Below, one piece after another: positions 17,296 through 24,797 of a stretch of DNA of 64,000 nt. The notes beneath the pieces are model-generated. The model saw nothing but the letters and a program-made list of their open reading frames with translations. It had not been told where the DNA came from and did not search any database. Made by a program: the position numbers and the translations under genes. The DNA lies in assembly GCA_016710265.1 (NCBI GenBank), contig JADJJL010000001.1, positions 186,001-250,000 of the forward strand, read 5' to 3'. The first letter of the stretch is position 1. Each line of letters begins with the position of its first letter. The DNA is from Saprospiraceae bacterium (lineage in GTDB: Bacteria; Bacteroidota; Bacteroidia; Chitinophagales; Saprospiraceae).

Positions 17296-18026
17296 CAATG
17301 AATAAAAAATATTTTCTCGAATCTGTTTCAACACTTTTGTCAGTGTTGACGTGTTTGCTAATAATCAGTTCTTGCAGCAAAGAACCTGATGAACTTAAAG
17401 CACCCGAAAAGATTGATAGTTCAATTAAGCTAATCGTTACAAAAAATAACGTTCCGTCTGACAATTACACATTCGGTGAAATAAGTGCAATCACGAAATT
17501 TAGACCAAATGCGAATGACATTATTGTATTCAAAGCAGACAAAGGTGTGTTTAGTAATAACAGCAACACCTATTCAGTAAATGTTTCATCAAATGACACG
17601 ACAACAGCATTTTTGAAATATAATAAGTCCGACATTGTAAGGGTTACGGCTACGGTTTTTAACAAGTATTCTAAAGAAGTATTTGTGACTTTTCTTACAT
17701 CTTTCCCAACTCAAATTCTAGTAAGTCCCGACTCAAGCAACTTGCAGCCATTATTTACTTCTAAGTGCTTCATTAAATCAAAACTGACAAGACAAAATGG
17801 TAGTGTTTCAGAGGGACTATTGACTAACTATTATGATTCAACTGCGAATTCAAGCGGTGGCTCTATTGGGACATTTCACAACAGCACTTATTCAAATTCG
17901 CAAGGAGAAACGACAGTTGAATATTGGTTGCAAGACACAACATATCACGGTTTTGTTTTCATCAAAAACTACATTGACACTGACACGGGACGAGTAATAG
18001 GGTTGAATAAAATTTACATAAGATAA
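17292..18026 (+). CDS. Predicted lipoprotein of the protease operon
   Basis: 244 aa. The leader MNKKYFLESVSTLLSVLTCLLIISSC (from the second Met at 17298) ends in a lipobox (IISS-C). The mature protein is beta-rich, Ser/Thr/Asn-rich and contains Ig-like strand patterns (FKADKGVFSNNSNTYSVNV, TTAFLKYNKSDIVRVTATV). It overlaps the upstream gene by 4 bases, which points to translational coupling with the exported coiled-coil protein. The function is unknown. Confidence 0.7.
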   Translation: MTMNKKYFLESVSTLLSVLTCLLIISSCSKEPDELKAPEKIDSSIKLIVTKNNVPSDNYTFGEISAITKFRPNANDIIVFKADKGVFSNNSNTYSVNVSSNDTTTAFLKYNKSDIVRVTATVFNKYSKEVFVTFLTSFPTQILVSPDSSNLQPLFTSKCFIKSKLTRQNGSVSEGLLTNYYDSTANSSGGSIGTFHNSTYSNSQGETTVEYWLQDTTYHGFVFIKNYIDTDTGRVIGLNKIYIR

Positions 18027-18029
18027 CAA

Positions 18030-18155
18030 GATGAACGAACCGATAATATGGGGTTTGTGATAGCGGGGGTTCCGTGCTTCGCAGACACATTTGTGTAAGG
18101 TGGAAGTTCAGTTCTCCAAATAAAGTTTAGTGCTAAAATTCCCTACGACATTCAA
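18030..18155 (+). repeat. Family A boundary repeat, partial copy
   Basis: It contains the family words GCGGGGGTTCC, GCTTCGCAGACACATTTGTG, GAAGTTCAGTTCTCCAAAT and AAGTTTAGTGCTAAAA, in the same order and orientation as the copies near 29.3, 37.2 and 40.7 kb. It lacks the usual GCAAAACGTCAGGTTGTG right end. It separates the protease operon from the gene at 18176. Confidence 0.7.
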
Positions 18156-18175
18156 TTCGAATTTAAAAGAAAACA

Positions 18176-18775
18176 ATGAATAGCAGTAAAATTGATGTAA
18201 ATTATGCCCAGACAGGAAATATTTGTGTGTTCTCGTCATACGCAATTATTATGAACTACTTTTCTAAGAACAGAAAAAATATTTGTGAATTGATAGATAG
18301 GTATATTCAAGAATTTCAGACGAATCCTGCAAGCAATACTATTTTGGATAAAGAAAACTCCGTTCATCAACATTATCATAGGTATTGTCATGCAAATAAT
18401 TTACGAGGATTTCAATTTATCGCATCTCGACATAAAATGAATTTATTTTCTACTTTAAGATATTCTGTTCCAGTAAATGTTGCGGTAAATGCTGGAAATT
18501 TACCATTAAATAGGGGACATAATATTATGTTAAAAAGAAAGCTAAGAAAAGGTGGCTTAGCAATGATACTTTTACACAACACACCTCCGACAAACGGCTT
18601 TCATGCAATAGTTATTGGTTTTGACAAACATAAAGGAGGCTATTTCTACAGAAACCCTACTCGAAATAATGGCCAAGTATTAGTATGGGTGGATTTCCTA
18701 AAGAACAATGATATTTTTGAATATATTTTATTTGAACGATTCAAAAAAAATATTAAGCATATTAGACATTTATAG
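18176..18775 (+). CDS. Papain-like (C39-type) cysteine peptidase-fold protein, predicted
   Basis: 199 aa, no signal peptide. Near the N-terminus, AQTGNICVFSSYAIIMNYFS has the Gln...Cys arrangement of papain-like enzymes (Gln for the oxyanion hole, Cys17 as nucleophile). Near the C-terminus, GFHAIVIGFDKHKGGYFYRNP gives the His and a following Asn/Asp-type region. The spacing (about 125 residues) fits C39-like peptidases. The substrate is unknown. It is a single gene between family A (18030) and family B (18823) repeats. Confidence 0.5.
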   Translation: MNSSKIDVNYAQTGNICVFSSYAIIMNYFSKNRKNICELIDRYIQEFQTNPASNTILDKENSVHQHYHRYCHANNLRGFQFIASRHKMNLFSTLRYSVPVNVAVNAGNLPLNRGHNIMLKRKLRKGGLAMILLHNTPPTNGFHAIVIGFDKHKGGYFYRNPTRNNGQVLVWVDFLKNNDIFEYILFERFKKNIKHIRHL

Positions 18776-18822
18776 AATACAATTCAGCAAAAAATATTTC
18801 ATAGATGTGATATGTGCAGCAC

Positions 18823-19140
18823 ATAACATTATGCCCCCGCTAGTTAGCTGGGCAAGCTTCTAGAATAAAGCCACTGCTAAAATGAGCTATCAGGTGGGAT
18901 AGGCCTCAAAAGAAGGTGACATGTTTGGCTTTCTGTTATTTGGTGCTCAAAGAAGACCTTGTTTTTCTCAAAAATGGTTAATTTTAAGATCCCTAGAGCA
19001 TATGTTACTATTTTCAAAGGAAGGCCCAAACAATTTTCACACTCTTCCAAAGCCCTAATTTGGCCTTAGAAAGAAAATAAAATGGTGAATTTTTATACTA
19101 GAATTTGAAAAAGGGGTATTTTCACACTTTAACGTTGACG
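18823..19140 (+). repeat. Family B boundary repeat, full-length copy
   Basis: About 318 bases. The left end is CATAACATTATGCCCCCGCT with an imperfect hairpin (GCCCCCGCTAGTTAGCTGGGC), then CAAGCTTCTAGAA, a middle of AT-rich degenerate sequence (AAAGAAGACCTTG, CCCTAATTTGGCCTTAGAAAG), and the right end AAAGGGGTATTTTCACACTTTAACGTTG cut here to GGGTATTTTCACACTTT. It ends 25 bases before the start of the next gene. The other copies are listed at 29665, 39236, 50215 and 58180. Confidence 0.8.
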
Positions 19141-19165
19141 CCGATCATAAAAAATTAGTAAAATC

Positions 19166-19765
19166 ATGAAATATTTAAAATTTATATCCTCAGCAGATAT
19201 TAAAAAATATGTACAAGATTACCATAAAAAGAATAAATTCAATCATGAAAATTATAAAGCGTCCCTTAATTTAATCAAATATTTTCCAATGAATAAAAAA
19301 TATGGGGATATTTTCATAAAAGTTAATTTTATTAATGGGGCTTTCAAAACTTCAATTGGCGATACTGATGGTGTATCAAGACATATTTTTGAAAAAGTAA
19401 ATAAACTCAATAAACTAGATATTAGATTGAGAAAAGGTGATATTTCTTTGGTTCATGAAATTGCACAATATGTAACTTCAAAAAACAAAAAACATAGGAA
19501 CAATTATTCTTTTGCTAGCAAATATTGCCATTGCCATAATCCAGAAGCTTTTCCAATAAATGACAAATTCGTTCGAAATAGTCTTTATGAATTTAATAAA
19601 TATCTAAAATATTCTAAATTTAAGAAAGTGGATCTTTATGATTACAACAAATTTGTCAATATTCTTTCAAATTTCAAATTGTTCTTAAATGATAAATCAT
19701 TAGATTCTGCAACTATAGATAGATTTCTTTGGGCTGTAGGAAAAGAAAATGATAAGCGAAAATAA
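19166..19765 (+). CDS. Uncharacterised basic protein
   Basis: 199 aa, Lys/Asn/Tyr-rich, no leader. It is mostly helical. A notable conserved-looking core is YSFASKYCHCHNPEAFPIND followed by KFVRNSL, with clustered Cys/His, and it ends in a helix ATIDRFLWAVGKEN. The arrangement recalls small helical DNA-repair or phage-defence proteins, but no family can be named safely. It follows a family B repeat immediately and is followed by a 260-base gap with no gene. Confidence 0.55.
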   Translation: MKYLKFISSADIKKYVQDYHKKNKFNHENYKASLNLIKYFPMNKKYGDIFIKVNFINGAFKTSIGDTDGVSRHIFEKVNKLNKLDIRLRKGDISLVHEIAQYVTSKNKKHRNNYSFASKYCHCHNPEAFPINDKFVRNSLYEFNKYLKYSKFKKVDLYDYNKFVNILSNFKLFLNDKSLDSATIDRFLWAVGKENDKRK

Positions 19766-20025
19766 AAGAAACCGCTGTCAACACTGTATAGACTATACAC
19801 AGCTCTGCATCTAAAGTTATTCTCTCCCGCAGAACGGGATCTTCGCTTCGCTTTGATTTTAATTTTTTTTCATTAATGACAAATTATTCTTTTAGCTTTG
19901 GCTTCTAATGCTTTGGCTGTGGAGCGTGTACCCCAAAACCACTAATTGCCATTATTGGGGGACATTGCATAACTCAAACTAAACTCAAGAAACGAACTGA
20001 CAAAAACAAACTTTTACAACAGGAA

Positions 20026-20847
20026 ATGATAGAAGAAATATTTTATCTTGACGAAGGACATATTAAAATAACCGCTGCTTCCGTTGGGATAAGTAGCAGG
20101 CGCTGGACTTCTATAAACGCTTCTGAAATTACGGATGACAATTACAAAGCAACAATGAAGGAAAACCGCTTTGACATTTTACCGATTGTTTCAGACCAAA
20201 CGACCAGTGAATATTTCAGAACTGAAACACCTAACAAATACGACAACATTTTCAGAGAGGCGATTACTCACAAAGATGTTTTACCTTTGGACACCAATAT
20301 TCGTGAGGTGATAAAAGGTTTTGTAGATGACAATAGAACTTTTTATTTTTTGACTTATCACAGTCGAATTACTGGACTAATCACTTTAGGCAATCTTAAT
20401 TGCAGACAAATTCAAGTTTATATCTTCGGTCTTATTTGCGAACTTGAAAGAACATTAAGCGAATTCATTGCTGACAATTTGAGCAAACAACAGCTTGAAG
20501 ACTTTATAACGAGGAAAGCAGCGACAAATGAAAAGATGAAAAAAACTTGGGAACATTATCATGGACTTGTTCAGCTTGACTTGGAAAATAATTTGATTGA
20601 ACATTTATTTCTCATTGACTTCTTTAGCATCATTGATCACTTTGGCATTTTCACCAAACTTGGTTATTCAAAAAACCAGTGGGGAGATTTGACAAGTATA
20701 AATGAGCTTAGACATTTGGTTGCACATCCAACTCGTAGTTTGCTTGACAAGGACAACGATGTAATTAGATTGTGGAAAAGAATTGGAAAAATTGAGGACT
20801 TAACATTTCGGCTTAACCAAATAAGACAAGTGAAAAGCCATGAATAA
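20026..20847 (+). CDS. CBS-pair protein with a C-terminal HEPN-like domain
   Basis: 273 aa, soluble. Residues 20-130 look like a tandem CBS ligand-binding module (RFDILPIVSDQ, then TFYFLTYHSRITGLITLGNL). From about 135 it is all-helical and ends in INELRHLVAHPTRSL, where Arg229 and His234 form the R-x4-H motif of HEPN ribonucleases. CBS modules usually sense adenine nucleotides, so a nucleotide-controlled RNase is a reasonable inference. It lies between a gap and a family A repeat, 470 bases upstream of the hsd operon. Confidence 0.65.
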   Translation: MIEEIFYLDEGHIKITAASVGISSRRWTSINASEITDDNYKATMKENRFDILPIVSDQTTSEYFRTETPNKYDNIFREAITHKDVLPLDTNIREVIKGFVDDNRTFYFLTYHSRITGLITLGNLNCRQIQVYIFGLICELERTLSEFIADNLSKQQLEDFITRKAATNEKMKKTWEHYHGLVQLDLENNLIEHLFLIDFFSIIDHFGIFTKLGYSKNQWGDLTSINELRHLVAHPTRSLLDKDNDVIRLWKRIGKIEDLTFRLNQIRQVKSHE

Positions 20848-20884
20848 TGTTTTGTGCGTACTTCCCTTAATAGTGACTCGTGGA

Positions 20885-21055
20885 CAGAGTCTAACGGCAG
20901 GTAACAGCACATTTGTAAAGGCAAGGTTTTGCCGCTGAAGTGCCACAGACTGGGAATCGCAGACACTTTAATGGTTCCAGAAAGTTCATTTCTCAAAATC
21001 AAAACTTTTACTGAAAAGCCCACCAATTGAAAATCTGCAAAAGGTTGGGTGATTC
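20885..21055 (+). repeat. Family A boundary repeat
   Basis: It starts GTCTAACGGCAGGTAACAGC (20889 on) and ends CTGCAAAAGGTTGGGTG. GTCTAAC and GTTGGGT fit the integron core consensus RYYYAAC / GTTRRRY. Inside, GGCAAGGTTTTGCC forms a short palindrome, and the words ATCGCAGACAC and AGTTCATTTCTC match the family. It separates the CBS-HEPN gene from hsdM. Confidence 0.65.
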
Positions 21056-21211
21056 TATATTTACAGATATCCATTCTAAAATCTTTGAAGAAGAATCTAA
21101 TCAATAATGAGAATAAAAAGACCACAAGTTGCCAATCTTCAATACTGCCACCACAAAAATCTTTGTATTTTACACTTCCAGTCTCAGTTTTAAAATATCC
21201 TTATCCCTTTC

Positions 21212-21240
21212 TGAGATATTTTCTATTATTGCATTCCTAA
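21212..21240 (+). promoter_or_regulatory. Recurrent leader motif ahead of hsdM (GATATTTTCTATTATTGCAT)
   Basis: Near-identical 25-30 base segments occur at 37391, 40957 and 42467, each downstream of a family A repeat and upstream of a gene. The TAnnATTG core is one base away from the TAnnTTTG -7 consensus, so this could be a promoter carried with the repeat. Confidence 0.45.
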
Positions 21241-21317
21241 CAATCAGGAACAAATTAATATAAGTCTTTGATTTTGCTTAAAATATGGAATACCCAAACA
21301 ATTAATAGAAAAAATAC

Positions 21318-22781
21318 ATGATCACCGGAGAACTTAAATCTCAAATAGATAAAGTATGGGAAGCCTTTTGGACAGGTGGATTATCCAATCCCATCACCGT
21401 GATAGAGCAGATGACCTATTTGCTTTTTATCCGTAGATTGGACGAATTACAAACTCAAAAAGAATCAAAGGCCAACCTCCTAAAAATGGCTATTGAAGAC
21501 CCGATTTATAAAATCGACGAAAATGAATTGCGCTGGAGTCATTTTAAGAACATGGATCCCGAGGTCATGCACCGTATGTTTACCAAAGACCAGGGGGTGT
21601 TTGACTTCCTTCGAAATGTAGGCAACCGCAGTGCGGCTTTCAGCAAGTTTATGAAGGGCGCCACCTTTATGATTCCTACCCCAAGGCTATTGGCACAGGT
21701 GGTGGAGATGATTTCTAACATAGACATGAGCGACCGCGACACCAAAGGAGATGTGTATGAATACTTGCTGAGTAAAATTGCCAGCGCAGGACAAAACGGA
21801 CAGTTTCGCACACCCCGACATATTATCCGTATGATGGTGGATATGGTTGAACCAACTTTGGAAGACGTGATTTGCGATCCAAGTTGCGGAACAGCTGGAT
21901 TTCTAACAGTTGCAGGAGAATATATACGCGAGCATTTTGAAAAGGAATTATACACCGACAGCGTAAAAAAACACTTCCAGGAAAAAATGTTTATGGGCAT
22001 GGAGTTCGACCCTACCATGATCCGCATTGGAGGCATGAACCTGATGTTGCACGGGATCGAAAACCCACAATTGCTAGACGTAGATGCCCTCAGTGAAGCC
22101 AACAGCAGCTTTACCGAAAAAGCCACATTGGTATTGGCGAATCCCCCTTTTAAAGGCAGCCTGGACAGAGAGGCTGTAGATGGTAAAATACTCAGTGTCG
22201 TGGACAGCAAGAAAACTGAGTTGCTGTTTTTGGCTTTGATTTTAAAAGGATTAAAACTAGGCGGCAGAGCAGCGGTGATTGTGCCCGATGGTGTATTGTT
22301 TGGCAGCAGCAAAGCACACCTTCAAATACGCAAAGAACTCATCGACCGTCAAAAACTACAAGCTGTAATCTCCATGCCCAGTGGCGTATTTAAGCCCTAC
22401 GCAGGAGTGAGTACGGCCGTTTTGATCTTTACTAAAACCAACAGCGGTGGCACAGACCAGGTATGGTTTTACGACATGCATGCCGATGGATTAAGTTTGG
22501 ACGACAAGCGTCAAACCATTGAAGCCAACGATATACCCGATATAGTAAATCGGTTTCTCCACCTTCAAGCCGAAAGCAAACGCAGCAGAACCGACAAAAG
22601 CTTTATGGTTCCAGTAAAAGAAATTCAGGACAATAAGTATGATCTCAGCATCAACCGCTATAAGGTAGTGGTGTATGAAGAAAAAACCTACGAAAAACCA
22701 GCGATCATCATCGGCCAAATAGAAGCATTGGATCAGGAACGGGCCGAGTTGTTGAAGCAGTTAAAATCCATGCTGACATGA
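21318..22781 (+). CDS. hsdM: Type I restriction-modification, DNA methyltransferase subunit
   Basis: 487 aa. An N-terminal HsdM helical domain (about 1-140) precedes the N6-adenine methylase fold. Motif I is DPSCGTAGFL (187-196) and the catalytic motif IV is NPPF (275-278). The protein methylates adenine at the site chosen by HsdS and also forms the scaffold of the restriction complex. The stop overlaps the hsdS start by 4 bases. Confidence 0.95.
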   Translation: MITGELKSQIDKVWEAFWTGGLSNPITVIEQMTYLLFIRRLDELQTQKESKANLLKMAIEDPIYKIDENELRWSHFKNMDPEVMHRMFTKDQGVFDFLRNVGNRSAAFSKFMKGATFMIPTPRLLAQVVEMISNIDMSDRDTKGDVYEYLLSKIASAGQNGQFRTPRHIIRMMVDMVEPTLEDVICDPSCGTAGFLTVAGEYIREHFEKELYTDSVKKHFQEKMFMGMEFDPTMIRIGGMNLMLHGIENPQLLDVDALSEANSSFTEKATLVLANPPFKGSLDREAVDGKILSVVDSKKTELLFLALILKGLKLGGRAAVIVPDGVLFGSSKAHLQIRKELIDRQKLQAVISMPSGVFKPYAGVSTAVLIFTKTNSGGTDQVWFYDMHADGLSLDDKRQTIEANDIPDIVNRFLHLQAESKRSRTDKSFMVPVKEIQDNKYDLSINRYKVVVYEEKTYEKPAIIIGQIEALDQERAELLKQLKSMLT

Positions 22782-24019
22782 GTTGGGAAATGGTGAGATT
22801 AGATGACATCTGCAATGCTATAACCTGTGGTGTTGCTAAAAGGCCAGAATATCAAGAGCACGGTGTCCCCTTTTTATCTTCCTTAAATGTGAAGGAAAAT
22901 CGTTTTATTTTAAAATCATATAAGTATATTTCTGAACTAGATCATGAACAACTTACAAAATATAACAAACCTGAAAATGGAGATATTTTATATACTCGGG
23001 TAGGTTCATTTGGTGAGGCAGCTGTTATCGATCTTGATTTTGATTTTTCCATTTTCGTAAGTTTAACATTAATAAAACCGAATCAAAAATTAGTAGATAG
23101 TAGATTTTTAATGTGGCACCTCAATTCTCCCAATGTAAGAAATTTTGCAACAAGAAACACAAGTGGAATAGGAGTTCAAAATTTAAATGTAGGTGTAGTG
23201 CGTGAATTCCAAATCCCTCTCCCACCCCTCCCCATCCAAAAGCGTATTGCCGAAATATTAGATGCAGCCGATGCCTTGCGCCGCAAAGACCAGGAACTTC
23301 TCAAAAAATACGATGAGCTGGCTCAAGCTATTTTTATTGATATGTTTGGGGATCCGGTGAAGAATGAGAAGGGGTGGGAGGTGAAGACAATTGAACAACT
23401 TGTTAAAAACACAAGACACTCTATAAAAAGAGGTCCTTTTGGCGGTGCATTAAAAAAAGAAATATTCGTAAATGATGGTTTTTTAGTTTACGAACAATTT
23501 CATGCTTTAAATAATGATTTCAATTTTGAGAGATATTACATTAATCAAGAAAAGTATAATGAGCTTATTGCTTTTGATGTAAAACCTAAGGACATAATAA
23601 TTAGTTGTTCAGGTATCTATTTGGGGAAACTTGCCATTGTTCCTGAAGGTGCTAAAACTGGCATAATTAATCAAGCATTACTTAAATTAACACTTGATGA
23701 AAATATTTATAAAAACGAATTCTTTGTTAAAATATTTACACAAGATAATTTTAAAGAAACATATTTTGCTTCTGAAAGAGGTGCAGCTATACCTAACTTT
23801 CCTCCAATGTCTACATTTAAAGAATTTAAATTTATTTGTCCACCTATTAATATACAAAACGAATATTTAAAAATTGTCCATAATTTACAACAACAAATTG
23901 ATATAATTTCTCTAGAACATAAAACAGCACACAATCTTTTCCAAACTCTTCTCCAAAAAGCGTTTAAGGGGGAACTGTCGGAATCAGGATTTTCAGGATT
24001 TAAGAATTTACAGGATTAA
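22778..24019 (+). CDS. hsdS: Type I restriction-modification, specificity subunit
   Basis: 413 aa with two target-recognition domains (about 1-150 and 195-385), each followed by a conserved helix: LPPLPIQKRIAEILDAADAL after the first and PPINIQNEYLKIVHNLQQQI after the second. The first half ends in QAIFIDMFGDPVKNEKGWE, the usual bridge. The C-terminal residues (SESGFSGFKNLQD) are encoded by a 48-base repeat that recurs at 24247-24294 outside the gene, so the natural end may have been replaced. Confidence 0.93.
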   Translation: MSWEMVRLDDICNAITCGVAKRPEYQEHGVPFLSSLNVKENRFILKSYKYISELDHEQLTKYNKPENGDILYTRVGSFGEAAVIDLDFDFSIFVSLTLIKPNQKLVDSRFLMWHLNSPNVRNFATRNTSGIGVQNLNVGVVREFQIPLPPLPIQKRIAEILDAADALRRKDQELLKKYDELAQAIFIDMFGDPVKNEKGWEVKTIEQLVKNTRHSIKRGPFGGALKKEIFVNDGFLVYEQFHALNNDFNFERYYINQEKYNELIAFDVKPKDIIISCSGIYLGKLAIVPEGAKTGIINQALLKLTLDENIYKNEFFVKIFTQDNFKETYFASERGAAIPNFPPMSTFKEFKFICPPINIQNEYLKIVHNLQQQIDIISLEHKTAHNLFQTLLQKAFKGELSESGFSGFKNLQD

Positions 24020-24294
24020 AAGTGGAAAGTGAAAAGTGAAAAGTGAAAAGTGAAAAGCGAAGCGAAGCGGAGTGACGCCAAAGGCGTTATGAAAAACTAA
24101 AAGTGAAAAGTGATGGAAAGTGTTCTGAAAACAAAGAGTTATGAATTTGCTATAGAGGTCGTGTGTTTGGTTCAATTCCTCACAACCGAAAAAAAAGAAT
24201 TTGTAATGAGTAAGCAGCTATTGCGCAGAGGAACTGCAATTGGCGTAACTGTCGGAATCAGGATTTTCAGGATTTAAGAATTTACAGGATTAAA
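23973..24294 (+). repeat. 48-base direct repeat pair flanking GTGAAAA tandem repeats
   Basis: Copies at 23973-24020 and 24247-24294 share AACTGTCGGAATCAGGATTT and continue identically through CAGGATTTAAGAATTTACAGG. Between them are five or so GTGAAAA(A) heptamers (24022-24058) and an inverted copy of the family A hairpin core (GACGCCAAAGGCGTTATG). A short inverse version (AATCCTATAATCCAGTAAAT) occurs at 24343-24362. The first copy supplies the end of HsdS and the second truncates a four-helix-bundle gene. Confidence 0.8.
24113..24277 (+). pseudogene. Truncated four-helix-bundle (23S rRNA intervening-sequence type) protein
   Basis: 54 codons. Residues 1-45 match the start of the small four-helix-bundle family (KSYEFAIEVVCLVQFL, EKKEFVMSKQLLRRGTAIGV), usually about 120 aa. 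The frame then runs into the 48-base repeat (TVGIRIFRI) and stops. The other three helices are missing. Confidence 0.65.
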
Positions 24295-24398
24295 TGTGAA
24301 CAAATGAAAAAAAATATCAACCAACGAAATGCAATCAAGATAATCCTATAATCCAGTAAATCCTGATTCAGACAAAGGTGACAATATAAATTACAAAA

Positions 24399-24782
24399 AT
24401 GACACTCGAAAAATTAACCTACAAAATAAACGGGTGTGCGATGAAAGTGCATCGCACTTTGGGAAATGGATTTCAAGAAGTTATCTATCAGCGTTGTTTG
24501 GCAATTGAATTCGATCGTGCCGGGCTATCTTATCAACGAGAACAAGAGCATGTACTCTATTATGAAGGGATCGATGTTGGTACTCGTAGAGCTGATTTTG
24601 TGGTGGAAGAGAAAATAATGGTAGAATTGAAAGCAGTCATCAATTTAGAAGCTGTACATTTGGCCCAAGCAAAAAATTATGTAGTGGCATATCATTTACC
24701 AATTGGTTTGTTGATAAACTTTGGGGCTGTGAGCCTCCAATTTAAAAAAATATTCAATTCAAATCCAAAATTTGCAGAGTAA
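24399..24782 (+). CDS. GxxExxY-family protein inside the hsd operon
   Basis: 127 aa, matching the GxxExxY family: KVHRTLGNGFQEVIYQRCLA (the G..E..Y motif), then RADFVVEEKIMVELKA, which has the D...ExK arrangement of PD-(D/E)xK nuclease folds, and AKNYVVAYHLPIGLLINFG. It lies between hsdS and hsdR, 15 bases before hsdR. The family is often found as a stray gene in Bacteroidota; nuclease activity is an inference from fold residues. Confidence 0.85.
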   Translation: MTLEKLTYKINGCAMKVHRTLGNGFQEVIYQRCLAIEFDRAGLSYQREQEHVLYYEGIDVGTRRADFVVEEKIMVELKAVINLEAVHLAQAKNYVVAYHLPIGLLINFGAVSLQFKKIFNSNPKFAE

Positions 24783-24797
24783 AATGGGAGTAATAAT

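Noticed and set aside
19766..20025. Possible RNA gene between 19766 and 20025
   Set aside because: Short GC-richer words (CCCGCAGAACGGGAT) form a small hairpin only; no tRNA cloverleaf or known RNA recognised.
24022..24058. GTGAAAA heptamer run as a possible CRISPR or satellite
   Set aside because: Units are adjacent without spacers; simple slippage repeat.
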